From NCBI RefSeq assembly GCF_041260665.1, contig NZ_JBGCCT010000008.1, positions 124,001 to 188,000 of the forward strand: a stretch of 64,000 nucleotides of DNA. The letters run 5' to 3'. Below, piece after piece: positions 8,184 to 15,709 of this stretch. A program made the position numbers and the translations under genes. The notes under the pieces were generated by a model that saw nothing but the letters and a program-made list of their open reading frames with translations, was not told the origin of the DNA and did no database searches. Every line of letters begins with the position of its first letter. Position 1 is the first letter of the stretch. This DNA is from Catenulispora sp. GP43. Lineage in GTDB: Bacteria > Actinomycetota > Actinomycetes > Streptomycetales > Catenulisporaceae.

Positions 8184-9458
8184 ATGCCTGCTGCGGAGGA
8201 CGAGGCACGGCCGGCCGTGACCCTCGTCGGCGATCAGTGGTCGCCGGAATGCTCGGTGCTGCGGACCTTCCTGACGCGCAGCGAGGTCCCCTACACCTGG
8301 CTGCGGCCAGGCGACCCGCGTGGCGCACAGGTGCTGGCCGACCATGGCGTGGCCGCCGCCGACACCCCGGTGCTGATCGACGAGGCGGGGCGGGTGCTGC
8401 ACGTGTCGCGGCCGCGCGGGCTCGAACCGGTCGCCGAGTGGCTGGGCCTGCACACCGATCCCGGCGGCGGCGCGTACGACCTGGTGGTCGTCGGCGCCGG
8501 CCCGGCCGGGATGGCGGCGGCCGTCTACGGGGCCTCGGAGGGGCTGCGCACCGTGGTGGTGGAACGGTGGGCGATCGGCGGGCAGTCGGGGCTCACTTCG
8601 CGGATCGAGAACTACCTCGGCTTCCCCGACGGCATCTCCGGCGCGGACCTCGCCGATCGCGCGCGCCGGCAGGCGACCAAGTTCGGGGCCGAGCTCGTCC
8701 TGACGCGGCAGGCCAGCGCTCTTGCCGCGCGGGACGGCGGCGGCTTCACTGTCGGCTTCGCCGACGGCGGCAGCGTCGCGGGCCGCGCGGTGCTCGTGGC
8801 GACCGGCGCGAACACCCGCACGCTGCACGCTCCCGGCGTGGCCGACTTCGTCGGACGCGGCGTCTACTACTTCTCCGCGCTCACCGAAGCGCCACTGTGC
8901 ACCGGCCAGGACGTGTACATCGTCGGCGGCGCCAACTCGGCGGGCCAGGCCGCGATCTACTTCTCCCAGTGCGCCCGCAAGGTGGTCCTGCTGGTCCGCG
9001 GGGACTCCCTGGAACGCGAGATGTCGACCTACCTGATCAAGCAGATCGAGGCCATCCCCACCATCGAGGTCCGCACCCGCACCGAGGTCGCCGGCGCCTC
9101 CGGCGACACCCACTTGGAGCGCCTGACGCTGCGCGACACCCGCACCGGCGCCACCGAGAACGCCAACGCCACCTGGCTGTTCGCCTTCATCGGCGCCGCC
9201 CCCGACACCGCCTGGCTGGGCCCGCGCTTCCTGCGCGACGCCGACGGCTGCCTGGTCACCGGCAACGACATCGCGGCCGCCGGCGCCGCCGAACCGGCCT
9301 GGCCCCTGCCGCGCGCGCCGTACCACCTGGAGACCACGGTGCCCGGGGTCTTCGCCGCCGGCGATGTGCGCGCGTGGTCCGCACGGCGGGTCGCCGGCGC
9401 GGTGGGGGAGGGGTCGATGGCGGTGATGTTGGTGCACGCGTATTTGGCGGACCGCTAG
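8184..9458 (+). CDS. Thioredoxin reductase-like FAD/NAD(P) oxidoreductase with N-terminal glutaredoxin-like domain
   Basis: A 424-residue protein. Residues 10-80 resemble a thioredoxin/glutaredoxin-type domain (VTLVGDQWSPECSVLRTFL, then TPVLIDEAG) with a single Cys instead of CxxC. From about residue 97 it is a class II pyridine-nucleotide disulfide reductase: FAD motif VVGAGPAGMAAAVYGA, second Rossmann motif IVGGANSAGQAAIYF, and the terminal FAAGDVRAWSARRVAGAVGEG. The usual redox-active CxxC after the first domain is absent (IGGQSGLTSRIENYLGFP has none), so it is probably not a true thioredoxin reductase but a ferredoxin/flavin-type reductase. ATG 8184 is preferred over an upstream one that lies in the intergenic promoter. 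Divergent from the pseudogene. Confidence 0.87.
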   Translation: MPAAEDEARPAVTLVGDQWSPECSVLRTFLTRSEVPYTWLRPGDPRGAQVLADHGVAAADTPVLIDEAGRVLHVSRPRGLEPVAEWLGLHTDPGGGAYDLVVVGAGPAGMAAAVYGASEGLRTVVVERWAIGGQSGLTSRIENYLGFPDGISGADLADRARRQATKFGAELVLTRQASALAARDGGGFTVGFADGGSVAGRAVLVATGANTRTLHAPGVADFVGRGVYYFSALTEAPLCTGQDVYIVGGANSAGQAAIYFSQCARKVVLLVRGDSLEREMSTYLIKQIEAIPTIEVRTRTEVAGASGDTHLERLTLRDTRTGATENANATWLFAFIGAAPDTAWLGPRFLRDADGCLVTGNDIAAAGAAEPAWPLPRAPYHLETTVPGVFAAGDVRAWSARRVAGAVGEGSMAVMLVHAYLADR

Positions 9459-9637
9459 ACAAGCCGGTCGCGCCCGCCCGTTTGACCGGCCGCCACCCCG
9501 CCCCGCCGAACCACGTTCGCTCCCGGACGGCCGCCGACAGCTATTCCGGCCATCTGTTCGGCCGGCGACCGCGGAGGCTCACGGATGCCCGATCGTGGGT
9601 CGTCGAAGCGGTCGTTCGTCCGAGAGGCGGTAGTCCC

Positions 9638-10741
9638 ATGCCCGGTTTCCCTCAGTGGCCTGATCACGAGTCGGTGCTCATCCGTACCGGAGTGCGGTCC
9701 GGGTTGCCGATCGTCGTGGCGATGCATTCCTCGGCGCTCGGGCCCGCTGCTGGCGGGTGCCGGATCTGGCGGTATCCGCGCTGGCAGGACGGGTTGGAGG
9801 ACGCGCTGCGGCTGTCGGCGGCGATGACCGCCAAGTTCGCGGCGGCCGGGTTGGCCCGCGGTGGTGGCAAGACGGTGGTGGCGATGCCCGAGGGGTACGT
9901 GCTCACGCCGGCCGGCAAGCGCGACATCCTGTACGACGTCGCCGACGCCATCGAGGCGCTGGACGGCCGGTACGCGACCGGGCCGGATGTCGGCACCTCG
10001 CCGCAGGACATGGTGGTGATCGGGGAGCTGACGCGGCACGTGTTCTGCAAGCCGGCCGAGGACGGCGGCAGCGGGGATTCCTCACCGGCGACGGCGGCCG
10101 GGACCGTCGCGGCGCTGCGGGCGGTCGGGGCGCGGCTTGGCGGCGGTAACCGGCCCGGCGGCGACAGCCAGCCCGCCAGCGCCGCCAACCCCCTTCGCGG
10201 CCTGCGCCTCGCCGTCGTCGGCCTGGGCAGCGTCGGCGCGCGCATCGCGGCGCTGCTGTCCGAGGCCGGCGCCGACCTCGTGCTCAGCGATATCGACCCG
10301 GCCAAGAAGGAGCTCGCCGATCGCCTCGGCGCGACCTGGTGCGCCGATCCGCACCGGGCGCTGACCGCCGACGTCGACATCGTCGTCCCGGCCGCGCTCG
10401 GCGGGGTGCTGACCGAGGAGATCGTGCCGGGGCTGCGGTGTCGGGCCGTCGTCGGGCCGGCCAACAACCAGCTCGCGGTCCCGCATGTCGCCGATGCGCT
10501 GCACGAGCGCGGGATCGCCTGGGTCCCGGACTACGTCGCCAGTGCCGGGGGCGTGATCAACGCGATCACCATCGAGTTGGACAAGGGCTCCGAAGACCAG
10601 GCGCGGCAACGGGTTCTCGCCATCCAGGACACCGTGGCCGGGTTGCTGGAGAGTGCTGTAAGCCGGGGCGTGACACTCGCGGCCGTCGCCGAGGAGCTGG
10701 TGCGTGCCCGGCTCGGCGGGGCCGAATCCGGGACAGCCTGA
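9638..10741 (+). CDS. vdh: Glu/Leu/Phe/Val dehydrogenase (valine dehydrogenase type)
   Basis: A 367-residue amino-acid dehydrogenase that would deaminate branched-chain or aromatic amino acids to 2-oxo acids with NAD. The N-terminal catalytic domain has ALGPAAGGCRIW and GGGKTVV with the catalytic Lys region (KFAAAGLARGGGK); the C-terminal Rossmann domain has VVGLGSVGARIAALL. GPANNQLA and PDYVASAGGVINA are family signatures. A small Gly/Ser/Asn-rich insert (GGGNRPGGDSQPASAANP) joins the domains. The ATG at 9638 follows GAGAGGCGGTAG. An Lrp/AsnC regulator follows 32 bp downstream on the same strand, the usual partner of such catabolic enzymes. Substrate preference (Val vs Leu vs Phe) is inferred from length only. 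Confidence 0.87.
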   Translation: MPGFPQWPDHESVLIRTGVRSGLPIVVAMHSSALGPAAGGCRIWRYPRWQDGLEDALRLSAAMTAKFAAAGLARGGGKTVVAMPEGYVLTPAGKRDILYDVADAIEALDGRYATGPDVGTSPQDMVVIGELTRHVFCKPAEDGGSGDSSPATAAGTVAALRAVGARLGGGNRPGGDSQPASAANPLRGLRLAVVGLGSVGARIAALLSEAGADLVLSDIDPAKKELADRLGATWCADPHRALTADVDIVVPAALGGVLTEEIVPGLRCRAVVGPANNQLAVPHVADALHERGIAWVPDYVASAGGVINAITIELDKGSEDQARQRVLAIQDTVAGLLESAVSRGVTLAAVAEELVRARLGGAESGTA

Positions 10742-10773
10742 GCCGGAACGAGAGCGGATGCCAGGATCGGAGA

Positions 10774-11232
10774 ATGGATCACCTCGACGCGGAGATCGTC
10801 CGCCTCCTGCAAGCCGACGCCCGGCAGTCGAACCGCGAGCTCGCCCGCACCCTCGGCGTCGCGCCCTCGACGTGCCTGGAGCGGGTCAGGTCCCTGACCC
10901 GGCGCGGCGTGATCCGCGGCTACCACGCCGAGATCGACACCGCGGCCCTCAACCGCGGGGTGCAGGCGCTGGTCGCGGTGCAGATCAGGCCGCTGAGCCG
11001 GAGCGTGATCGACGCGTTCTCGGACTTCGCCTCGGGGCTGCCGGAGGTGCTCAGCACGTTCGTGCTCTCCGGCGGCGACGACTTCGTGCTGCACGTCGGC
11101 GTGCCCGACCTGGACCGGCTGCACGTGTTCCTCACCGACCGGATCGCCAAGCGGCGGGAGGTCACCGGGTTCCGGACCTCGGTGATCTTCAAGCAGGTGC
11201 ACCAGGCGGCGCCGGAGCGGCTGCCGGACTGA
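10774..11232 (+). CDS. Lrp/AsnC family transcriptional regulator
   Basis: A 152-residue regulator with an N-terminal helix-turn-helix (residues 4-50: DAEIVRLLQADARQSNRELA, then VAPSTCLERVRSLTRRGVI) and a C-terminal RAM ligand-binding/oligomerisation domain (LVAVQIRP, then VLSTFVLSGGDDFVLHVGV). It probably senses an amino acid and controls the adjacent dehydrogenase gene, with which it appears co-transcribed. ATG 10774 is preceded by GGATCGGAGA. Confidence 0.92.
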   Translation: MDHLDAEIVRLLQADARQSNRELARTLGVAPSTCLERVRSLTRRGVIRGYHAEIDTAALNRGVQALVAVQIRPLSRSVIDAFSDFASGLPEVLSTFVLSGGDDFVLHVGVPDLDRLHVFLTDRIAKRREVTGFRTSVIFKQVHQAAPERLPD

Positions 11233-11263
11233 GCCGGCCGGCGAACCCGGCGCGCGTCGGTTC

Positions 11264-11395
11264 TCAGCCCAGCAGTGCGACGCTCGCCGCGGTACCGGCC
11301 AGCACGATCATCGCCAGGACGATCAGGAAGATCTCCTTGCCGCTGACGGTGCTGATGTTGACGCTCTGCTGAGCCGGACGCTTCTGGGCCGCCAT
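11264..11395 (-). CDS. Small single-span membrane protein, 43 residues
   Basis: An ATG at 11395, preceded on its strand by a GAAAGG ribosome site, opens a 43-residue frame: a short basic N-terminus (MAAQKRPAQQSVNISTVSGK) followed by one strongly hydrophobic helix (EIFLIVLAMIVLAGTAASVA) ending in LLG. The composition and the RBS support a real gene. It is predicted to sit in the membrane with the N-terminus inside. Function unknown; it converges on the Lrp gene. No partner is apparent. Confidence 0.55.
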   Translation of the reverse strand: MAAQKRPAQQSVNISTVSGKEIFLIVLAMIVLAGTAASVALLG

Positions 11396-11491
11396 TTGCC
11401 GAATGCCTTTCGCAGGTCGATATCGCGGCAACAGTAGCCTGGAAAGTTATGGGGCTCGCAGTCGGGGGCGGCCCGCGGCCTCGGCCCGGGC

Positions 11492-11914
11492 TCAGCGCTT
11501 CCCGCGAGTCCGCGCCCGCTCCCGCTCCCAAACCCCGCTGTCGACAAAGAACGTGTCGAACCGCTCCTGCGTCCCGCGCAGCGTCTCCGGCGGCTCCAGC
11601 CCGGAGCGCGTCCGCTCGACCAGGCGGAAGTACTCGAAGCGCCGCACCCCCGGTGTGATCACGATCAGCGCCTCGGCCGTCGAGCCCGCGTGGGCGCCGA
11701 AGGCGTGGTTCAGGCCCGGCGGGACGATCAGCAGGTCGCCGGCGTCCGCGGTCCGCACCTCCGCTCCGACCAGGACGTCCAGCCGGCCGTCCAGGACGTA
11801 GAACAGCTCCGAGGATCCGCGGTGGTAGTGCGGGACCGCGCTGTCCGCGCCGGTGGCGAGAAGCGAATACATCTGTTGGACTGATGATGCGGGCCGGATC
11901 GAGGCTGGAGACAT
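11492..11914 (-). pseudogene. Cupin-domain protein with rearranged N-terminus
   Basis: The frame encodes a single-domain cupin: VPHYHRGSSELFYVLDGRLD gives cupin motif 1 with metal-binding His/Glu, and DLLIVPPGLNHAF gives motif 2, followed by the family's C-terminal helices (VRRFEYFRLVERTRSGLEPP, then RFDTFFVDSGVW). Homologues normally begin with a segment like MxxEPxxIRADEAEHI and about 25 more residues before the first His. That segment is missing in this frame but is found on the opposite strand at 11913-11981, so the first 16 residues here (MSPASIRPASSVQQMY) are probably junk read from the junction. The metal site is intact, so a shortened protein might still fold. Confidence 0.6.
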
Positions 11915-11981
11915 GACGAACCACGAACCCGGCCTCTACCCGCCGGTCCTGATCCGCGCCGACGAGGCCGAGCACATCCAG
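11913..11981 (+). pseudogene. Inverted 5' piece of the cupin gene
   Basis: On the plus strand ATG 11913 starts MTNHEPGLYPPVLIRADEAE and continues HIQ, a sequence that looks like the missing start of the cupin encoded on the minus strand immediately next to it. The similarity stops at about 11981, after which the strand reads as the complement of the SPFH-like fragment. A short in-place inversion of about 70 bp would explain the arrangement. Recognition of this as a cupin N-terminus rests on my memory of the family pattern. Confidence 0.45.
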
Positions 11982-11983
11982 CA

Positions 11984-12176
11984 GGAACGGGAGCCAGCCG
12001 CTGATGTTCCAGGCGGCGCGCTCGGTGATCGGTGGCGCGGCGGCGGCCAGGCCCGGGACTTCGGGCGCAGGCGCAGGCGCAGGCGCGGGCGCGGTCGGTG
12101 GCTGTGGCTGCGGCTGCGGCTGCGGCTGTGACGGTGGCTGTGGTCGCGACGGCGGTGTGACGGGATTGCTGGACAT
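11984..12176 (-). pseudogene. N-terminal remnant of a membrane protein (possibly SPFH/band-7)
   Basis: From ATG 12176 the frame reads a Pro-Gln/Pro-Ala-rich disordered leader (MSSNPVTPPSRPQPP, then alternating PQ and AP) followed by ITERAAWNISGWLPFLLDVL. The last part resembles the start of the first membrane helix of actinomycete SPFH/slipin-like proteins. The helix then breaks into unrelated sequence at the junction near 11984, and no SPFH domain follows, so it is a truncated remnant. It still keeps a palindromic operator-like element upstream (12233-12248). The family assignment is tentative. Confidence 0.4.
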
Positions 12177-12232
12177 GGCGGCGTCTCCTCGGGCCCTGTG
12201 CCTCGCCTCGGTGTTCTGAAGAAAACTCTAGC

Positions 12233-12248
12233 AAAGTGATATCACTTT
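12233..12248. promoter_or_regulatory. 16-bp perfect palindrome
   Basis: AAAGTGATATCACTTT is a perfect inverted repeat in otherwise GC-rich DNA, 57 bp upstream of the minus-strand remnant at 12176 and 93 bp upstream of the plus-strand monooxygenase. It has the size of a dimeric repressor operator. The cognate protein is not identifiable here. Confidence 0.6.
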
Positions 12249-12340
12249 ATGCGCTCGCCCAAAGCAGCCTCGATCCGGTGTCTGACGCCGTAGACAGCAG
12301 TGGTCTGCGATGATCGTCAGTCGCGACGGAGGGAGCAATT

Positions 12341-13606
12341 GTGAGGGTACTGATCGTCGGCGCCGGGATCGGCGGGCTCAGCGCGGCGCTGAGCCTGCAC
12401 GCGGCGTGGGTGGGCACCGAGATCCGGGTGATCGACTCGGTGTCCGAGCTGCGACCGCTCGGCGTCGGTATCAACCTGCTGCCGCACGCCACGCGCGAGC
12501 TGATCGAGCTGGGCCTGGGGCCGGAGCTGGCGGCGCTGGCGGTGCCGACGGCCGAGGTGGTCGTGATGGACAGGTTCGGGAACCGGATCTGGTCCGAGGC
12601 GCGCGGCGAGGCGGCCGGCTACAACTGGCCGCAGTACTCGGTGCACCGCGGCGAGTTGCAGGCGATCCTGCTGGCGGCGGTGCGCGACCGGCTCGGGCCG
12701 GACAGCGTGCAGACCTCCACGGCGCTGGCCGAGGTGCGGCAGGAGGGCGACAGGGTGCTGAGCCGGCTGGTCGGGCGGGCCGGGGAGGACCTGGGGACCG
12801 TCGAGTCCGATCTGGTCATCGGCGCCGATGGGCTGCACTCCACGGTGCGTGCGCAGCTGCATCCGGACGAGGGCGCGCCGCGATGGAGCGGTATCAAGAT
12901 GTGGCGCGGCTGCGCGGAGGGGGAGGCGTTCCTCACCGGCCGGAGCATGATGTGGGCGGGGAGCAACCGGGCGGCGAAGTTCGTCGTGTATCCCATCTCC
13001 GCGCCGCGTGGCGAGGATGGACGGGTCCTGATCAACTGGGTCGCCGAGGTGCGTGTCGACTCCGACGCCGCGCAGGTGCCGGACTGGGACCGGGCCGGCG
13101 ATCTGGCCGAGGCGCTGCCGCATTATCAGGGGTGGACGATGGCGGGCGTCGACATCTGCGAGCTGATGGCGTCGAGTCCGAAGGTGTTGGAGTACCCGAT
13201 GGTGGACCGGGATCCGCTGCCGTTCTGGGGACGCGGGCGGATCACGCTGCTCGGGGACGCGGCGCATCCGATGTATCCGATCGGGTCCAACGGCGGGTCG
13301 CAGGCGATCCTCGACGCGCGGCATCTGGCGCATGCGCTGGCCTCGCACGAGGACGACCCGGCCGCCGGGCTGGCCGCGTACGAGGCGCTGCGGCTTCCGG
13401 CGACGGCGGCGGTGGTGGCGGCGAACCGGACGTTCCCGATGGACCGGATCCTGAACCTGGTGGCCGACCGGGCGCCGGAGGGGTTCGGCGCCATCGAGGA
13501 GGTGCTCAGCGCAGCGGAGATCACAGCGATCGACGAGGCGTTCCGGAGTACGACGGGGTTCGACGCCGACGCGCTGAACGCGCGGGCTTCGCTGTCGGTG
13601 CGGTAG
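12341..13606 (+). CDS. FAD-dependent monooxygenase, PhzS-like
   Basis: A 421-residue group A flavoprotein hydroxylase. The N-terminal FAD motif is VLIVGAGIGGLSAALSLHAA; the DG motif is VIGADGLHSTVRAQL; the second FAD motif is ITLLGDAAHPMYPIGSNGGS followed by QAILDARHLA. The long GSNGGSQAILDAR signature matches the PhzS (5-methylphenazine-1-carboxylate 1-monooxygenase) branch, which does NADH-dependent aromatic hydroxylation. No phenazine genes are present, so the substrate is unknown. The start is GTG at 12341 after GGAGGGAGC. The stop lies inside a 10-bp tandem repeat. Confidence 0.87.
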   Translation: MRVLIVGAGIGGLSAALSLHAAWVGTEIRVIDSVSELRPLGVGINLLPHATRELIELGLGPELAALAVPTAEVVVMDRFGNRIWSEARGEAAGYNWPQYSVHRGELQAILLAAVRDRLGPDSVQTSTALAEVRQEGDRVLSRLVGRAGEDLGTVESDLVIGADGLHSTVRAQLHPDEGAPRWSGIKMWRGCAEGEAFLTGRSMMWAGSNRAAKFVVYPISAPRGEDGRVLINWVAEVRVDSDAAQVPDWDRAGDLAEALPHYQGWTMAGVDICELMASSPKVLEYPMVDRDPLPFWGRGRITLLGDAAHPMYPIGSNGGSQAILDARHLAHALASHEDDPAAGLAAYEALRLPATAAVVAANRTFPMDRILNLVADRAPEGFGAIEEVLSAAEITAIDEAFRSTTGFDADALNARASLSVR

Positions 13607-13650
13607 GTGTCGGTAGGTATCGCTAGGTATCGCTAGGCATCGGTAGGTAT
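13601..13650. repeat. Five tandem 10-bp units, CGSTAGGYRT
   Basis: Five consecutive 10-bp copies (CGGTAGGTGT, CGGTAGGTAT, CGCTAGGTAT, CGCTAGGCAT, CGGTAGGTAT). The first contains the TAG stop of the PhzS-like gene, and each copy repeats an in-phase TAG only every third unit. Probably produced by slippage; it sits between convergent genes. Confidence 0.85.
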
Positions 13651-13661
13651 CAGCGCGGTTC

Positions 13662-15080
13662 TCAGGCCACGCTGAGGGGTTGCGGGGGTTCGACGGCCGT
13701 CGGCCGGGTGAACTCCCGCAGCTGCGGCGTCTTCACGACGATCAGCGCGAGCGCGGCCAGGCACAGCACGCCGCCGCTCACCAGCGCCACCGTCCCGGAG
13801 GTCGCGGCGGCGGTCAGGCCGGCGCGCAGGTTGCCCAGCTCCGGCCCGGCCTGCCCGGCGATCTGCTCGGCGGCGGAGACCCGCCCGAGCATCTCGTTGG
13901 GGGTGTTCAGCTGGACGACCGTGCTGCGCGAGACCACCGCCAGGGTGTCCGCGGCCCCGGCGACCGCCAGGCAGGCCAGGCCCAGCCAGGCGTTGGAAAC
14001 CAGGCCGAGGGTCAGCAGCGCGGCGCCCCACACCGTCGAGCCGAGCAGCATGACGGCGCCGGGCCGCGGCAGCCTGGTGAACGTCCCGGAGAACACCGAG
14101 GCGGTGACCCCGCCGACCGCGATCGCGGCCAGGAACAGACCCAGGGTGCGCGGGTTGCCGCCGAAGCGCTCGGCGTTGAGCAGCGGGAACAGCGCGACCG
14201 GCATGGTGAGCACGGTCGTGGCCAGGTCGGTGAGCAGGGCACCGCGCACCGGCGCGGTGTGCATCAGGTAGCTGAGACCGTCGGCCACACCCCGCATCCC
14301 GGCCCGCGGCGCCGCCTCCGAGCGCAGTGACATGGCCATTCGCGGCAGCCGGAACGCGCCGTAGAACGCGACGGCGAAGGACAGCGCGTCGATCAGATAA
14401 CAGCCGCCGATCCCGACCCCGGCCACCACCAGCCCCCCGACCGCCGGCCCGACCATCATCGAGGCCTGGAACGCGATCCGGTTCAGCGCCAGCGCCGCCC
14501 CGAGGTGCTCGGTCCGGACCAGCTGCGGCAGGAACGTCCGCGCGGTCGGACCACTCCCCGCCCCGAACAACGACTGCGCCGCCACAACGAGAAGCACGAC
14601 GAGCACCGGGAACGTCCCCAGCAGCGCCTGCGTCGCGAGCAGGGCCGAGCACGCCCCCTGCCCGACGGTGCACACCAGGTAGAAGCGACGCCGGTCGAGC
14701 CGATCGGCCAGCGCGCCGGCGAACAGGCCGAACGCGATCAACGGCACCGCCTGCGCCAGGCCGATGGCGCCGGTCCACGCCGCGCTGCCGGTGCTGCGCC
14801 AGACCTGGAAGAGCACGGCGACGGTGGTCATCTGTCCGCCGAAGCTGGAGCACAGCTGGCTGATCCACAGGCGGCGGAATGCGGGGGACTCGCGGAGCGG
14901 GGCGGTGTCGGCGAGCATGGCGGTGAGGCGGCGGGGCTTGGGCTTCGGGCTGGCGGTGGCGGTGGCGGTCGCGGTGCGGGGCGCTTTGGTGTGGGGAGCT
15001 TGGCGCGAATCCGGCGGCTGTGAGTCTGGCTGCCCCGAACCTCTCGCCCGCAGCCGCCCCGCCCCTACTCGCCGCGCCAT
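13662..15080 (-). CDS. MFS transporter (EntS-like)
   Basis: A 472-residue major facilitator protein with about 12 membrane helices. A Lys/Arg/Thr/Ala-rich, likely disordered N-terminal tail of ~55 residues precedes the first helix (ESPAFRRLWISQLCSSFGGQ). Loop 2-3 has the MFS motif GALADRLDRRRFYL. The RTEHLGAALALNRIAFQASM and QLNTPNEMLGRVSAAEQI segments are characteristic of the MFS_3/EntS exporters that export siderophores or drugs. The start overlaps the end of the upstream MarR gene by 16 bp, so the pair is one transcript; export of a toxic compound sensed by the MarR protein is the likely job. The downstream repeat separates it from the convergent PhzS-like gene. Confidence 0.86.
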   Translation of the reverse strand: MARRVGAGRLRARGSGQPDSQPPDSRQAPHTKAPRTATATATASPKPKPRRLTAMLADTAPLRESPAFRRLWISQLCSSFGGQMTTVAVLFQVWRSTGSAAWTGAIGLAQAVPLIAFGLFAGALADRLDRRRFYLVCTVGQGACSALLATQALLGTFPVLVVLLVVAAQSLFGAGSGPTARTFLPQLVRTEHLGAALALNRIAFQASMMVGPAVGGLVVAGVGIGGCYLIDALSFAVAFYGAFRLPRMAMSLRSEAAPRAGMRGVADGLSYLMHTAPVRGALLTDLATTVLTMPVALFPLLNAERFGGNPRTLGLFLAAIAVGGVTASVFSGTFTRLPRPGAVMLLGSTVWGAALLTLGLVSNAWLGLACLAVAGAADTLAVVSRSTVVQLNTPNEMLGRVSAAEQIAGQAGPELGNLRAGLTAAATSGTVALVSGGVLCLAALALIVVKTPQLREFTRPTAVEPPQPLSVA

Positions 15081-15589
15081 GCGGGGTCCTCCCTCAGCCG
15101 CTCACTGATCCGCTCGTGAAAGCTCTTGCGCGCCAGCGCCCGCTCGACGTCGGCCACCGCCTTGCTCACCGGGTACGGGATCTCCGCCTCCAGCTCCGCC
15201 AGCGCGGCCTCGGTCGCGCGCCATTCCGCGGCCAGGCGGGGGGCCAGGAGGCGGGCCCTCGGGGTCAGCTCGACCCGCTTGGTGCGGGCGTCGGGGCCGC
15301 GGGTGGTGTGGACCAGGCCGGCGGTCTTCATCGCGGCGACCTTCTGGCTCAGGGCCGAGTGGGTGCGCCCGATCGCCTCGGCGAGTTCGGTGATGGTCAT
15401 CGGGCCCTCGCGGTACAGGCGCAGCAGTTCGCGCACCCAGTTGGGCTTCACGCCCGCTATCGCGGCGTCGGCGTAGACCTGCGCGATGTCGGCGTCGACG
15501 GCGGCCACCAGCTGATACAGGGGGCGCCACAGGCTGGCGTCGGACGGGTCGTCGAAGGGCTGGTCGGCGGGCTGGTCGGGGGCGGTCAT
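15065..15589 (-). CDS. MarR family transcriptional regulator
   Basis: A 174-residue winged helix-turn-helix regulator: PNWVRELLRLYREGPMTITE and LAEAIGRTHSALSQKVAAMK form the HTH, followed by the wing GLVHTTRGPDARTKRVELT. It precedes and overlaps an MFS exporter gene, the classical MarR arrangement, so it probably represses the exporter until a small molecule binds. The upstream region has a short palindromic AT-rich stretch (15605-15622: CACTTCTATAAGTG with flanks), a possible autoregulatory operator. Confidence 0.9.
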   Translation of the reverse strand: MTAPDQPADQPFDDPSDASLWRPLYQLVAAVDADIAQVYADAAIAGVKPNWVRELLRLYREGPMTITELAEAIGRTHSALSQKVAAMKTAGLVHTTRGPDARTKRVELTPRARLLAPRLAAEWRATEAALAELEAEIPYPVSKAVADVERALARKSFHERISERLREDPAWRGE

Positions 15590-15604
15590 CCGGCAATCGT
15601 AACA

Positions 15605-15624
15605 GCACTTCTATAAGTGCTGTT
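15605..15624. promoter_or_regulatory. Possible MarR operator
   Basis: ACAGCACTTCTATAAGTGCT contains the inverted repeat AGCACTT-N4-AAGTGCT (15607-15624), 18-35 bp upstream of the MarR start. Its position and size fit an autoregulatory MarR site covering the promoter. Confidence 0.6.
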
Positions 15625-15709
15625 GTAATTTGGAACTGCGTGTCGTCACAGTGCGTGGTTAGGTGATCACTATGTTGGGCTGCAACCAGTAAGAAGGGTG
15701 GCCTGCCGC

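Noticed and set aside
11728-12234. Separate minus-strand protein starting at 12234
   Set aside because: It is Ala/Arg-rich shadow sequence overlapping the SPFH-like remnant and the cupin, with no recognisable domain.
13601-13650. 10-bp repeats as an iteron-type replication origin
   Set aside because: Only five short copies overlapping a stop codon, with no Rep or DnaA gene nearby and no AT-rich segment.
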